NCBI GenBank assembly: GCA_023101725.1
Contig: JALJCO010003447.1
Coordinates: forward strand, 29,287 to 93,286
From: Atherinomorus stipes
Lineage: Eukaryota; Chordata; Actinopteri; Atheriniformes; Atherinidae
Length of the DNA stretch: 64,000 bases
Direction: 5' to 3'
The notes under the pieces were generated by a model. It had not been told where the DNA came from and searched no databases. It saw only the letters and a list, made by a program, of their open reading frames with translations. Below, piece after piece: positions 1 to 12,292 of the stretch (position 1 is its first letter; each line of letters starts with the position of its first letter). The translations under genes were made by a program, and so were the position numbers.

Positions 1-3000
1 AACCAAACACATAAAACCGTTATTCATTCATTTGCTGTTATAGTAAAAACTACAAATTTGAACACATAAAAAGCAGTTTGAATGTACCATAACAACAGAA
101 TTTATTCATTCTCTTCATGCTCATCATCCAGTATTGCTTCAGGTAAATGTGAGCTGGTTTTAGCTACCAGGTGTAACAATTTGTTTTTCTCAGGGCCTTT
201 ATCAGGTTTGTATTTCTGGTAAGTCTAGATAAATAGTATTCTACATTATTCAGGTACTTAAGAATAACTCATCCACGTGATGTTTAAAAAATGTCTTCTC
301 AGAATATTGCATTTTAACATCAAGGATGTGACACTAATTAAGTTTTAAATGTTTATATGAGAAAGAATTCAAAAAGGAAAACTTTGTAACCGTTTCTTTT
401 ATAATCATTGAGTGAGCACTGAAATATTTTGATCATGTGAGAAATTATCATGATACAAACTTTGCAAAAATGTTAGGAAAAGTAAAACTAGATGGTATCC
501 CTCCTTTCAAACTAGTTGACTGTCCAGTTCTGTCCAAGTCTTCTGGTCTGAAATGAGCCGCAGACGGCTGAATCTTTCAGCATGAAGTCGTAGAAACGAC
601 ACCTAATTGTAGATATAGACCTAACTGCTGTAAGAAACCCCTGCCCAAGATGGCGGCCGAGCCGACGTACGCTACAGGTCCGAAGGCGGCATCTAGTGTT
701 CATATCTATGGTTTAAACACTGTTTAAAACCGCTTTGAATGGTGGCCATCTTGAAAAATGGAGGCCCCTTTGTTTTTTCAAGTGGGCAATGTGCTTTTCT
801 GAGAGAGTGGGTTCCAAAGCACTTGTGTACCAAATTTGGCGCTTGTACCACAAAGTGAAAGATTTTTTCAGTAATCTGCTCCACTAATAGGCAAGTCTGA
901 GATTGCTGAATTTCAGCTTTCATGTTTGCATTGTACTGTGTTATCAAACAAAAGTTTAATCTTTCACTACGGTTGAAGATACAATAAGTAGGATGTAATG
1001 GAAGATCTAGTGATAAAGCTGCAATTACCAACCAACATGTTACATGCTTGAAATGGGAGGGTAAGAGAGAATACCCTAAAAAAAAACCCACAAAGATGGA
1101 GAGACCTGCTGCATAGCCATCCTTTACTTTTAAACATGGCGGTTCATGTCCATTCTCAGGAGCGAATGTTTTCCAATGACTGGAAGGTTGGCAGTTTGAA
1201 TTCCACTCCGTCAGTCATCTGTTGTTATGTCCTTGGACAGAAGACATTTAACCCTCCTAGTCTCAGTGTCAGCATCGCTGTGTGTGAATGCTTCAGTGGT
1301 GGATGGAGAGGCCATTGGTGCACAATGGCTGCCACGTTTATGTCAGTGTGCCCCAGGGCAGCTGTGGCTACACATGTAGCTTATCATCAACATCACCATA
1401 ATCATCACCAAGTATGAGTGAGGAGTTAATGAATAATAGATCCAATTTAAGTGCTTTAAGTGCCGTCAGCAATAAAGTGGAATATAAATTATTTGGTCAT
1501 GAAAATTCATGGAATCTTATTGTCTTGAGATTTTGCACTAATAAAAACACTGTGAAACTTGAATGGCATTTCTGTCATTATATAACCCAAAAGACAAGGA
1601 AACTTCTCTTTTCAGTTTGATAAATTATGAATAATATTGTAGGTTGAAAAAAATAATTATAGTCATAGTTGAATGAGAGTAAAAATGTCATGAAGAAAAT
1701 TAAGGATGTAAGAGGTTAAAGTTTGAAAATAACTAGGAACAAGTTGGATATTTTAGAGAATAAAAGGGTAAATTCATCAGGGAAAAGCTCACATCACTAA
1801 TTAACCTGAGGCTCATAACCAAACCATAGCAACAAATATATCAAACATATACTGAATCATAGCCTTTGTGAATAGATAAATTAAAAGTAGATCTAAAAAT
1901 TAAAGAGTAATCAAACATCTATGTATTCAGTGAGTTCTTAAAAGGGTTGGTTGTCTTAAAGTGTTCAGATGTAAAAGCTAAACGAGAGATCTCTAGATAA
2001 TTAATGATCCTGCAGTGACAGTCCTCTACAGCAACCACAGACTCCTCTATTTTCTTCTCTTACTTCTGCATGATGATAGCAGATTATCACAGATTTCCTT
2101 GCATTCAAGTTTAAGGATAGATTTACAAATATTCTGGACATCCTGTCTGATAAGTGTCGTGTTGTCCCCCCCCAGAACTCAGCTCTTACACCTGAGAGTC
2201 TTTCTAAGGCCACAGCTTGGGACATTATCCAATTAAAGAGAAATCAACGAGGTCAATTTGCCCTTTTCTCCCTTGATGGCTGCATGTTCTGCTGCATGCT
2301 AATATGCCTCTCGAAGGTGAGCTGTGACAATGGTAGATGACTAACGTAAAGCTGTGGATGTTTGGGAGGTTAGCTGAGGATGATGACCCCTTCAACAATC
2401 TCAGCAGCATCACAGGTCAACAGGCTAACCACATTTAGTGCAGATGAGATTCACAGTCATGGTGGTAATGATAATACCCGGCCGATCAGATGCAGTGTGA
2501 CTGAGTGCTCGAGCAAACAGTGTGAAATGCCATCAGCAAAATGTCAAAACGTGACTTGGGTTTCTGAAGGAGCTGAAGATTATGACTCTTTAGCTCTTCA
2601 ATTACCTGATATAAGATGAATGTTTATTGCTTGTGTTGTAGTAATCCTCCTGCACTCAAAGAAATGGAAGGAAACTTCTGAGTTTTCAAACTTGGATTAT
2701 TTTTTTCTAACTTTGGATATATTCAACTTTTTAGTCAATAGCCTGAGGGAACACAAGCTTTCTAATTCGAGTGTGTTGTGTTAAATTAACAAAATACACC
2801 ACATTGATCTAAATTCTGTTTCATCGTGCTGCAAGACATGCTGCATGTTTTGCATTATTGACTTTAGTAAACAGTATTCCCCATGCTGATTGTTTTGGTC
2901 CTTGTTAAAAGCAACGCAGCAGATTTAAAAGGGCAAAACCTATAAATGACTTTGGCATGGCATCATTACTTTTTATTGCCTGCTTTCTGCCTTTTAAATC

Positions 3001-4506
3001 TCGTCTTGCACCATAAATTACCACCTTCACTTTTGACAGGGAATTTCAACTTTGTTTCTGTTTTGCTTTGCATACAGACATATTATAAGTCAATCTCCCA
3101 CGTCAATCAATATCAGTGTTAAACGAGCTCAGCAGTTACACAATGTCAGGAAAAACTGAACTCCCTGACCAAGCACTGTTTACTATACATTCCGTGCATG
3201 CAGATGTATGAATGAGGCTTAGAAATGCAGACGAGAAACATACAAACATCTCATCACCTCACTGGACTGCTATGTGCCTCAGGGCAAATTTCCTAGCTTT
3301 GCAGCTAATTGGTGTTATTCATCCATCTACTCAATTCAGTTAATACAGCCCCCTAATTAACATTAAAAGAGTAGAGAAGCCATCAGAGGAGCAGTGGATA
3401 TACTCGTGCCCTTTGCGACTTGTCAGTTTGTCACAGTCTATTTTATTTAGAATGCATTTCACACCCACCAACAGAAAATCTGAGCAAACCTCCAAGCTGT
3501 GACAATTTGCATCCAACTAGGGCTCTAAATTAATTTACTTAACATAACGCTTCTCAGGTGAGAAAGCACTTTAAAAAAAGAAAAAAAAAAGAGCCCAGTT
3601 CATCCTGATATTGCTCTTTAAGAAATCCTCTTTGCCATCTGCACAGGAGGCAGCCAGCAGCTGAATGTGACAAGCTGGTTACATCAACAGATAGCATCCA
3701 TGTTGATGTGATCCTTTTCCCTGTCCTGCCAAACTTTTTTATGTCCTGATGCCGGATCAAGAAACATCCTTACGGCTTGTAAAATGCCCTCTGATCTGTT
3801 TGAAGCAGGTGGCCCTGCTCTCAAATCAGTGTTTTTCCCTCTAGAAAAGTTGCTTTATTGTAGGATTTACACTTAGCATTTTTAGTTGCTATCCCAATGA
3901 TAGTAGCTTCTACCAACTGTAACTGTAATTGGCAGTAATTGTTAACAGTAGCTGTGCCTCAAAACGCCACAACATCAACATGTTCTAGTCATCCAAACTA
4001 TCAAAGGAAGCCTGTGGAAGCTTTAAAAAGAGCAGGAGATCAGAAAAATGCAGAATAAAACATGTTATTTTGGGAAATCATTTAGTGATTTATCAAATAT
4101 CTTATGCTATTTTTCCAATTGTTTCTCAGAAAGGTAAAATTGCAGTTTTTGAATTAAAATAAATATTCCCTCTGCAGTTTGCATCTCTAAATAATCTTAT
4201 AACAAATAAAATCATAAGTACTTTTTCTCACTTTAGTTATCGTATTCCACTGAAACATTTTTACCCATTTTGGTTGCTTTCCTTTCACTTGTGCAGCATA
4301 AACTTGTGTTACTGCAAAAGTAATAAGTTACAGTAGCCTATAGAAGAGTGTGAAAGACAAGAAGGTACAAACAAGATGTTGTTTGTAAGCATGTTGCTAA
4401 AGCCAGAGTTTGATATGTGTGCCATAAGATACAACTGAAAAATCTAAATTTGTGGGGGGTGATGAGGACTCAGCTGTGTGTTATTGTATAAAATGATGCT
4501 TCTTAC
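1..4506 (-). other. galnt18: galnt18 intron 3 (partial), non-coding
   Basis: Sequence downstream of the exon at 4507-4673 in transcript order. No further GALNT exon (next would carry the rest of the GT-A domain) is visible, so intron 3 continues past the left edge. It holds a SINE remnant (about 1175-1470) and, around 512-1100, a segment with GC-richer 'AAGATGGCGGCCG' text that resembles decayed fish repeat sequence but which I cannot assign. The rest looks like ordinary AT-rich intron with no convincing ORF. Confidence 0.6.
1175..1470 (+). repeat. tRNA-derived SINE remnant
   Basis: A B-box-like stretch (GTTTGAATTCC, about 1194) is followed by text typical of teleost tRNA-derived SINEs: a 'GTCCTTGG...AAGACA' block, 'CACAATGGCTGCC', and a tail resembling TAAAGCGCTTTGAGTG near 1447-1465. 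The copy is diverged, a clear A box is not visible and target duplications were not found. The 93-codon ORF across it is accidental. The SINE class is fairly sure; the family is not. Confidence 0.5.
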
Positions 4507-4673
4507 TGTTATTGCTGTTGTCGTCCACCAAGATTATCTCTTTGAGAAGGTGCGAGGGGGTCCTGTTGATGGCAGAGTGGATGGACCGCAGGACCACAGA
4601 CAAGGCTTCATTCACAAAAATGAACACAATGCTCACTTGAGGGAGGTTCAGGGGATAGGTAATATTTCTGCAC
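4507..4673 (-). CDS. galnt18: galnt18 exon 3 (polypeptide N-acetylgalactosaminyltransferase), internal exon
   Basis: A 167-bp internal coding exon. The acceptor is CCCACAG ending at 4674 and the donor is AACA|GTAAGA with GT at 4506-4505. One base completes a Gly codon from exon 2, then come 55 codons and one base. The protein reads CRNITYPLNLPQVSIVFIFV, then NEALSVVLRSIHS, then LLKEIILVDDNS: the start of the GT-A glycosyltransferase fold of the GalNAc-transferase family, which starts mucin-type O-glycosylation by moving GalNAc from UDP-GalNAc to Ser/Thr in the Golgi. The 'FIFVNEALSV' form and 'VDDNS' mark the GALNT8/9/17/18 branch rather than GALNT1/2-like enzymes. From memory GALNT18 is closest; galnt9 or galnt17 are less likely. 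Members of this branch have shown weak or no activity in vitro, so the catalytic role is inferred. Confidence 0.88.
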
Positions 4674-4917
4674 CTGTGGGGATAAATATCAAACCCCAAG
4701 GGAAGCAATTTTTAGACATTTGGTTTATCCAAAGAACTGAAAGATGTATTCTGAGAATTAAAAAAAAGAATACAGTATTCTCTTTTCTTGCTAACACGGG
4801 TTTTTGGTTTATCATGACATTGACTTTGAATTATGGTTCAACAGAAATATTAAAAACAAACACACAGAAAATAAAACAAGTAGATAAGCATGATGGGGCT
4901 CCAAAGCTAAAACTTTG

Positions 4918-5045
4918 TTAGGCAACACTTTGAAGCAATGACAGCAATCAGGTGTTTTTTGTAATGTTCAATAAGACTTCTACACCTGTTGACAGGTATT
5001 TTGGTCCACTGTTCATGGGAAAGGTGCTCTTATGTGTTGGGGATT
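4918..5045 (-). mobile_element. Tc1-like transposon scrap
   Basis: Read on the plus strand, the text (GCAATGACAGCAATCAGG, then AAGACTTCTACACCTGTTG, then TTTTGGTCCACTG) parallels the antisense of a Tc1-type transposase C-terminal region, the same stretch seen much more clearly at 24840-24920. It is short, diverged and lacks termini, so this is a tentative call. Confidence 0.3.
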
Positions 5046-5225
5046 GCTTTTTTTTTTCTTTCTTACTTTTTAATTATTTCCAACCACAATTCAAAAGCAA
5101 TATCTTATTTCACTAAATAATCATTTTTATTTATTATTAGTTTCTTTGATTTTCTTGTCATTTGAATTACTCTTGTGAATTTGGCCTTTTCTTTAATTGG
5201 GTGGTATGAATAATTTTGAAAATGA

Positions 5226-5300
<75 letters not shown>

Positions 5301-5395
5301 TATAAATATATACATATACATATATACACACACACATACTACTAAGTGTTAACAAAAAATATATATATATATATATATATATATAAACATACATA
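5226..5395. repeat. (TA)n microsatellite, two blocks
   Basis: An almost pure TA array of about 65 bp (5226-5290) is followed by mixed TA/CA/TACA text, then a second TA array at about 5359-5384. Long apparent Tyr/Ile ORFs in this stretch are artefacts of the repeat. Confidence 0.95.
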
Positions 5396-5436
5396 CATAG
5401 TTTTTTATATGTAGCTTTTTTTTTGTTAACACTTAG
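5342..5436. repeat. 18-bp perfect inverted repeat around a TA array
   Basis: CTAAGTGTTAACAAAAAA at 5342-5359 is the exact reverse complement of 5419-5436. The 59-bp loop holds the second TA array and TACA/TATG text. It could be a small palindromic MITE whose centre expanded into a microsatellite, or a mariner-type remnant. No target duplication can be separated from the TA repeats. Confidence 0.7.
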
Positions 5437-6773
5437 TCTGGTTGTGCACTAATGGTAAATGTTATAAAAGTGGGTCAGTTTATGGAGAACAAATTATAAT
5501 GATGTAATCCCTCACTCTCCTTTTTCTGTCACCACACTGTTGATATTTTCAGCTTCTTCTTCCTAGAAGAAACTGATGCTTTAAACTGCCTCATGTAAAC
5601 CGCAAGGAAGGCAAGATGCAGAAATAAAACCATAAAGCTTCAATTTGCATATCTTTCTGTTTAAATTAGAATTTAAAAGAAAATAGAAATTAGAATAAAA
5701 ACCCAGATTATGAAAATGACTTCTACATACAGTACATGCAATAGAATATGGTTTGTTTCTAACAGTGGTGAACTGCAGGAGGAACATCATTTCAAATCAA
5801 TTAATTTCATTAAACAGTGGAGTGATTGTGTTGGAATTGAGATGCCAATTCTGTTCCCATGCATTCTGTAGAATGCTGCAAAATAACACTGCTGCTCATG
5901 TTTCTCATGCTCTCCCTCCTGCTGGCACTGGAAATGTGAAAGAGAGAAAAAAATGTGTCTGATTAATGTCCCCCTGCAACAGCTTCAGATCAGTGTATAG
6001 AGCCAGTATTTAGTGGGAGTGAATCGTCTGTAGGGAGCTCAAGTGATGTGGAGAAAATATCCTGAAGATATCTGGGCTATGTGAACTTTTACACAGAGAT
6101 ACCACTTCACTTTATTTCTTTTTTGTAACCTTGGTGATGTGAACATGGAAGCTACACTTAAAACTGGGTCAAAGCCAACATGGCGCCATGTCAGCCGTTC
6201 TCACTTTGCAGGAATGTGGTGGATGTGTTGTAGCTCTAAACCAAAAAGCTGGATTATGACAACATGAACTTTCCCCAGGGACAAGGGGCTTCCAGAGGGT
6301 ACTTTCCATGAAAACCCCAGTTCCCACTGACATCAGGGACTAAAAAACATATACTAGGGGGATAACTTCCCCTTTTATGGTCATGTTTGGGAGGTATTGT
6401 AGCTCTAAAGGTGTTTTTCCCATTACAGCTCTGCTTGACATAGCTCTTCTTTGCTTTGTTTTCCATTACAGACAGAATCCCCTACATGTGGGCAGAATCA
6501 GCTGTCTCTGTGTCACCACATCTTAGCATGCTGCAATATCCCTACTGTATGTGTACGTGTGTGCATGTGTGTCTGTGTGTGTGTTTAGGGGAGTGGTTAT
6601 TGCAGTGGATTTTAGTACAAAAGGGTTTCAATATCTTTTTGCAGTGATCAGAATAACTGTGTGTTACAGAGTTCAACTCTGGCCAGTGGAGCAAAAAAGA
6701 AGTCATCTATAAATCTATGGTCATGGCTAATAAATCTGATCACAGAGTTGTGATTCTGTGTTTGTCTGCACAG

Positions 6774-7277
6774 TAGGGCTGTCAGCAAATATTCTATATT
6801 TGAATATATATTCAAATATTAATAAAAACCCAAGATTCGAATGTGAAAATTAATATTTGATAATTAAATAAACAGTGGGAAAAATGGCCTATTACATTAG
6901 GCCTACATTTGCTACACTGGTTTGATTATAGGCCTACTGTTTCAAGTTGTTCCATGTTTATGCTCGGAGCATTCAATGTTTGTTAACTTAATTTTAATTT
7001 GTTGGGACCTTTAATTGCTTGCACAAGTTAGGGAGATGTGGGGGGGTGGGGGAACTGCAGCGAGTTCATTTTGTAATGTCCTGGGAATTGCTGAAGATGT
7101 TAATATTGAAATAAGAATAAAAAAATACCTATCCAAGTAGTTACTGTCCTGTATGTCTTGTACTAGTTTGTCCTCCTGTTGGCATAATGCTCAAACGGAT
7201 ATTCAAATATATTTGAATATGTGTTCATTTTAGAGCAAATATTCAAACGTCATTTTGGAGCAATTTTGACAACCCTA
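6774..7277. mobile_element. hAT-type non-autonomous element
   Basis: The termini are TAGGGCTGTCAGCAAATATT on the left and, reverse-complemented, TAGGGTTGTCAAAATTGCTC on the right. Subterminal ATTCAAATAT motifs occur in both arms. Flanking 8-mers CTGCACAG and CTACCTAG match at 5 of 8 positions, consistent with an old hAT target duplication. There is no coding capacity. It lies in galnt18 intron 2. Confidence 0.65.
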
Positions 7278-7579
7278 CTACCTAGATTTTTAAATAACTT
7301 CAGAGAACAAAGAAACGTGGTTGTATGTGCAGGACGGCAGTGCTGCTGTGGAGACGTTGTCATGCCCACAGCTGTGGATTCTCTCTAGTGGTCTGCAGTG
7401 TTGGCTCAGCTTGCTGGAAACCTGGCTGAGCTAGTGCTGTGAAAAGTATGAGCTTTGCAATATTATATGTACCTACAGTGGAAAACCAATAAAGTAGAGT
7501 TATGTACTGGAAAACCCCCACAGGAGTACCCACTACTTTCAGGTATGAGTTTGCAGAGCTGAACATTCTGACTGGTCAC

Positions 7580-7608
7580 GTATGCTGGAAGTCTTATTTC
7601 CAGCATAC
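7580..7608. other. Short perfect hairpin
   Basis: GTATGCTGGAA (7580-7590) and TTCCAGCATAC (7598-7608) form an 11-bp perfect stem with a 7-nt loop. It sits in intron 2 of galnt18. It is too short for a microRNA precursor and may be a remnant palindrome. Confidence 0.5.
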
Positions 7609-8024
7609 CCATCTCAGGGTCGGTCTCTACTGTAGTTCATAAGACATATTAAGACTGATAATGAACAAGGAGATGGATCTGTCAAGAGTCTGACTGGTAA
7701 ATATGAAAAAAAATTACTCATTTTGTAAACTGATAAAATATTAATAAGCCTCTTTATTCATTTGTGTTTTACTAATGTTACACTTTAAAGTAAAACAAAA
7801 CAAAACAAGGAATACACAATCTTTCCACATCTAGCAGGGTTTTCAGACCATGTTTTGGTCTTTACCGCCTTTGCAGAGAGGACCGATATAGTTGTTAAAC
7901 ATGGTGTGGCTCTAAGTTGTAAAATCAAAACATGAGTATATTTCAGATCTATATCATCGACAAACATCCACTGCGGGGGCTGTATGTGAACAGCGTGTTA
8001 ATACAATTCTACCTGCAGTCTTAC

Positions 8025-8219
8025 CCATCAGGTCTGAGATCTGGTATTGGCCTGCTTAAAGAGAGACGATCACTGAGGTAGGCGTTATATCCGTAGTACT
8101 GAAACATCTTCAGAGCCACTCGCCGGTTGTCTGGACTGAGCTCCTGTCCCCAGTGGGCAAACAGCGACGAGTCGGAGAACGATGAGTCCGGCTGACCGTC
8201 CTCCCCCTTCCTGGTGTCT
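8025..8219 (-). CDS. galnt18: galnt18 exon 2 (stem region and start of catalytic domain)
   Basis: A 195-bp internal coding exon. The acceptor is a pyrimidine-rich tract ending CCCGCTAG at 8220, and the donor is GATGG|GTAAGA at 8024. One base completes the preceding codon, followed by 64 codons and GG. The protein runs from DTRKGEDGQPDSSF (variable stem) into SDSSLFAHWGQELSP, RRVALKMFQYYGYNAYLSDR and LSLSRPIPDLRPD. The 'HWGQELSP' and 'YGYNAYLSDR' blocks are, from memory, characteristic of GALNT18 and distinguish it from GALNT9/17. The stem links the Golgi membrane anchor, encoded by an unseen first exon, to the lumenal catalytic domain. Phase continuity with 4507-4673 is exact, so the two exons belong to one transcript. 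No stop or frameshift is present. Confidence 0.88.
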
Positions 8220-11200
8220 CTAGCGGGCACAAGAAGACAGATAATATGAATATTTGTCTCAGTCACTGCATCATAACCTACTAGTCAGGTTGTGCTTAAA
8301 ATGGCATTTAAAGTATGTGGATAAATGATGGCGCTCATAGAATCAGTGTGATAAATGCTGCTTTCCTTGTGCTGTAATGCATGTCAGCAGGTGAAGGTGA
8401 ACGGTTATTTAAAGCGAAAGACTAGCTGTCCTTCAGCAGAAGCACCATCCTTTCCATGTGGATGATGAGATGCTCTTTTGTCCTTGAAGTAAAGACTTGC
8501 TCGCTGCCAGCACCTGGTAGGCTGTTCTGCAGTTGACTTTGCTCTTTGACATACACAGACAGGACAAAGTGAAACTAATTTCCCTGAAGGTATCGCTACG
8601 GCAACGCACCACCCTCCTTTATAATTAATGAGGTGTGAACACTTTTGAGGTATGTGAACGTCTCTGTGTATTTCCTCTCACCATACAGACTGGTTCAAAA
8701 GCAGTGCCAGCACAAAGAGCAGAGGGACATCTAACAAACGCTTTACTGGGACAAACACGACATAACTCTTTGTTTTCCAAGACTAAGCTCATGTCCAAAC
8801 TTTACAAAACAGGAGCAACACAGCGGTCTAATTTGACTTTAATGAAAACTTCTATGTCGAGAAGCAAAGGAGCTTTTTCCATCAGCTAGTGTTATAAATG
8901 CCAAAAATACAATGTACAAAGTGGATAAAAAATGAAGCAAAAATCATCAAGAAGGGTGTGCAGTAAGTTTCCCAGCTGCACGGCTGTGATTACCTCTACC
9001 TCTGAAAGTCTAAGAGCAGCCTGAGCTTCTGCTGATTTTTATTTAATACAGCAATTTTATTGAGTTCATGCGCCTGTTGGGACATTATGCAGAGATCCAA
9101 TAGTGTGAAACAGTCAGGTCTGAATAATGAAGTGGATATTTCTAATCTGTGGAAACATGGGGCAATGCTGGCTTATTCAATACGACTCCAAGCTAAATAT
9201 ATTTAAAATACTACATACAGGAATTAGCTTGAAATGATTAAAACCTTTACTTGAAATATGGGTCTCTATATAGAAAAAAAAATGTAATCAAACAATATAT
9301 TCACAAACAATCAACCTCCAAGTCATGAGTAATTGTAGTATTTTGTAAATTAAAATGTATTAATCTGCCAGAAATTAAATCCATTGAAAACGGTCTCATG
9401 TGTTTGTAATTTCATTAAAATAGAAGGTATTAGGCCTCAGCAGCATATCGAGGCATATGACAATAAAAAGGAGACACATTTCATTATAGAGCTTTTGTAT
9501 TTCACATTGCTGCTGACAGATTGAGGTTAGCAAGAATAATTCACATCCTAGCAGACATAAACAGTTTTGTTTTCGTTCTCACAGTAAATTGAAGCCAGGA
9601 AGAGTAACAAGAGGGGTGTATTCATATCATCTGTCAAGCTTGTGTTTCCTGTTTGAACTCATTATATGAGTCTAAAGTTTCATAGTATGATAAAGATTAA
9701 TGAACAGTTTAGGGTAATAAATGAGGATCAAGATGAATTGTAATGTCTTAAAGATTAAAAGAAAAAGTGAAGAATGAAAACTAGAAGCCTTAAAGATACA
9801 AACAGGAGGGAAGCTTTGAGTCCTCAGTGACAGTGTGAAAAAACACAAGATTAAGTTTGAATGTGTGCATGTGAGTGTGTTTTAGCAGATTGTGTTTAAG
9901 CAGATTGGGAGTTAATATTTATGAGCCGACTGTTTTAACACTGAAATGACAAACCGTGTCAGTCGAAGCAAACAAAAACAATGGAGGGGAAGCAGGTGTG
10001 AAAAGATTACATTATGAGCCAAAACACAAAGTTTCACTGGAAAAGGCAGCAAATACAAAACATTTCTCTTAAATGTCATAAAACTGTCAAAGTCACTAAA
10101 TTTATGCCTTGTAAGATAATAATGTGCAGTACCTCTTACCTCTTTATAAAGATAGAATCATGTTTCCATCACACTCAAGATAAAATTTCCTACAAGCTGC
10201 CACAGAAGAGCTGCTGTTGAACGTACAGGGAAAAAATACATTGCATTGTTGCATGTGGAGCTACTGTATGTGGTAGACCTGTCGCATTGTTCATGCTGAC
10301 CCTGTCCGTTACCTAAAGCATCTTCTATGTGTGAAAAGGTATCAGTACTTGACAAAGAGCAATAGAAGGCGGAGGCCTGGTGTGATGAATTACATTTTTC
10401 TTTGACATCATGTGGACGGCAGTGTGTTTGAGCATCATTTTTCTGAGGAGGAGAAGGCTTCAGAATGCACTATGGGAAGAAAAGAAACCCGCAGAGGCAC
10501 AGGAAGCTGATAATGTTCTGCTGCAAAGCATTGGGTTCAGCCATTCATGTGGATGTTGACATGTGCTACCTACATAAAACACTGATGCACTTTTCTTGTA
10601 GTTTGTAGTGACAGTTTTTCCTCTTCTAAGAAAACCTACAGTTCCACACTGCAGGAACACATTTAGGGATGTTTTGAGGAACAACACAGAGTTGAAAGGG
10701 CCTCCCTTCAGTCTGCAGAACAGCTGAGGATTTAAGAAGCCAACCATGTCAAATCAGAACTGTTATATTGGACAGAGACCTACACAATATTATGCAGTAG
10801 GTTTTCGTACTATGGCAGTGTTTGACAGCTTATTAACTAGATGTTTGGCTTTCCCTAGTTTCATCCTATCAGCATAATGGTCAATGGCATTATCATCCTA
10901 ACAAGTCCTCCATAAATGTGATCGTAGCCTATAACTAAATTATTAATTCTATTAAATATGACCTATGTGCATCTTGTAAAGTGCCACCTCAATAAAATAA
11001 AGGGACAGAAAAACATTTCATTTCAGATTTTCAACATTGGAGCAGATGGGACTTTCATGTCATTCATTTAAAAAGTCACAATTTTTTCATAGGGAAGAGG
11101 GAGGGCCCGCTGGTCTAGTCTGTAACAGGAGGCATCATTGTTACTGGCTGATTTTAGACATTAACAATGATTGATTAGAAAATAATCAGAGACAGAGCTA

Positions 11201-11245
11201 TAATACTTTTTTTTCTTTTTAATTTGCGATCAAAATAATTGGAAA
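8220..11245 (-). other. Non-coding, probable galnt18 intron 1
   Basis: AT-rich sequence directly upstream of galnt18 exon 2 in transcript order. I see no exon-like ORF with splice sites, no RNA gene and no clear transposon termini. The first galnt18 exon was not found here. Confidence 0.5.
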
Positions 11246-11646
11246 GGGGGGGGGGGAGAGGGGGGGGGGGGGTGGTGGATGGGTGGTAAGTGATGGTTGG
11301 TGGTGGGGGTGGTGGAGGGCGCGCCGGGGGTGGGAGGGGGGGGGGGGACGGGTGGGAGGGGGTAGTGGGCGTGGGCCGCGGGGGGTGGGTGGGGGAGGGG
11401 ATTGAGGGTTAGGGGGGTGGGGTGGTGGTCGTTTGTGTTGGGGTGTTGGTGGGGTGGGTGGGTGTGGAGAGGTTAAAGAAGTTTATAAGGTTAGTCCGGT
11501 GCCGCGGGCCGGGTGCTGCCGGCCCGCGGGGTGGTCGGTGGTTTGGTGGCCCGGGGTGCGCAACGGGGGCGTCGGGTGTTGTTGGGGGAATAAAAAAAAA
11601 AGCGGGGGGTGGGGGTGTGCGGTGCGGTGGTCGGGGGTCCGGGGGG
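11246..11646. repeat. Extremely G-rich, strand-biased low-complexity block
   Basis: About 400 bp of nearly continuous G runs and GGT/GGGT text with few C, ending abruptly on both sides in ordinary AT-rich DNA. Many runs of 4-13 G could form G-quadruplexes. The irregular homopolymer pattern also looks like a sequencing or consensus artefact. Apparent ORFs on both strands (Gly/Val-rich on one, Pro/Thr-rich on the other) are compositional artefacts. Confidence 0.85.
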
Positions 11647-11749
11647 ATTGTTAGTAGCATTACATGAAATGATAATCGTGTCACCAGCACTTTAAAGCAA
11701 CAGTATATAACTTTCCAACTTTAAAACTCAGCATTCTTGACTTGCCTGA

Positions 11750-12254
11750 TGGTACAGTGACATGTATTATGTATATCTATGAAGTACCTGACGCAGCCTC
11801 CCACTGAACACACTCTGTTGATTTTTCACCATGTTGTGGAGAGGATGGGAAGTGTCCTCCATCATCTTCATCAGCTTGTGCAGCATTCTTTTCTGAACGA
11901 TCAGCTGCAGCGGCTCCAGAGTTATTCCCAGCACAGAACCAGCTTTCTTGATCAGTTGTGTTTTTTTTCTTCAAGTCTCTGATTCTGATGCTGCTGCCCC
12001 GGCAGATGCTGAAAAGCTTCCTTAAAAAGTAGTCTGCTCTGACCTTTCTTGTAGATGTAGTCAGTATTGCATTTCCAGTCGAGTCTGTTGTCCAGCTGAA
12101 CTCCAAGGTATTTGTAATTCTCCACCACCTCCACCTTCTCTCCCAGGATGCAGACAGGACTATGCTGATTATTCTTGCTCCTGAAGTCAACAATCATCTC
12201 TTTAGTCTTGCTGGTATTTAAGATGAGCTGATTGTTACCGCACCATCCATCCAT
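11750..12254 (-). mobile_element. Decayed non-LTR retrotransposon (L2/Rex1-like RT) fragment
   Basis: Reading minus strand, the protein fragments are LILNTSKTKEMIVDFRSKN, then VVENYKYLGVQLDNRLDW, then in other frames SSIRIRDLK and AGSVLGITLEPLQ. These match the end of the reverse transcriptase region of fish LINEs ('NxxKTKEMIVDFR', 'YKYLGVxxDxxLxW'). The copy is 5' truncated, frameshifted, and lacks the block that normally sits between the thumb region and the 'SSIR.RDLK' segment. It is a dead copy. Confidence 0.75.
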
Positions 12255-12292
12255 CCATCCATCTATTCATTCATTCATTCATTCATTCATTC
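12244..12292. repeat. (CATC)n / (CATT)n microsatellite
   Basis: CATC repeats run into ATTC repeats immediately beside the upstream (5') end of the minus-strand LINE fragment. Confidence 0.9.

Larger units (their letters stand above)
4674..8024 (-). other. galnt18: galnt18 intron 2
   Basis: A 3351-bp GT-AG intron between the two recognised exons, with donor GG|GTAAGA at 8024 and acceptor CAG at 4674. It contains a Tc1-like scrap (about 4918-5045), a (TA)n block within and beside a fold-back, a hAT-type MITE (6774-7277) and a short perfect hairpin (7580-7608). The stretch about 6120-6470 resembles a dispersed fish repeat ('TTTTCCATTACAG' twice) but is not assigned. No additional exon is seen. 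Confidence 0.8.

Noticed and set aside
5105..5394. Tyr/Ile-rich ORFs
   Set aside because: Translations of the TA/TACA microsatellite.
7580..7608. MicroRNA precursor
   Set aside because: The whole hairpin is 29 nt, far below precursor length.
4507..8219. galnt9 or galnt17 instead of galnt18
   Set aside because: HWGQELSP and YYGYNAYLSDR fit my recollection of GALNT18 better. Not excluded without an alignment.
11409..11690. Pro/Thr-rich and Gly/Val-rich ORFs on both strands
   Set aside because: Products of the G-rich low-complexity block, which may itself be artefactual.
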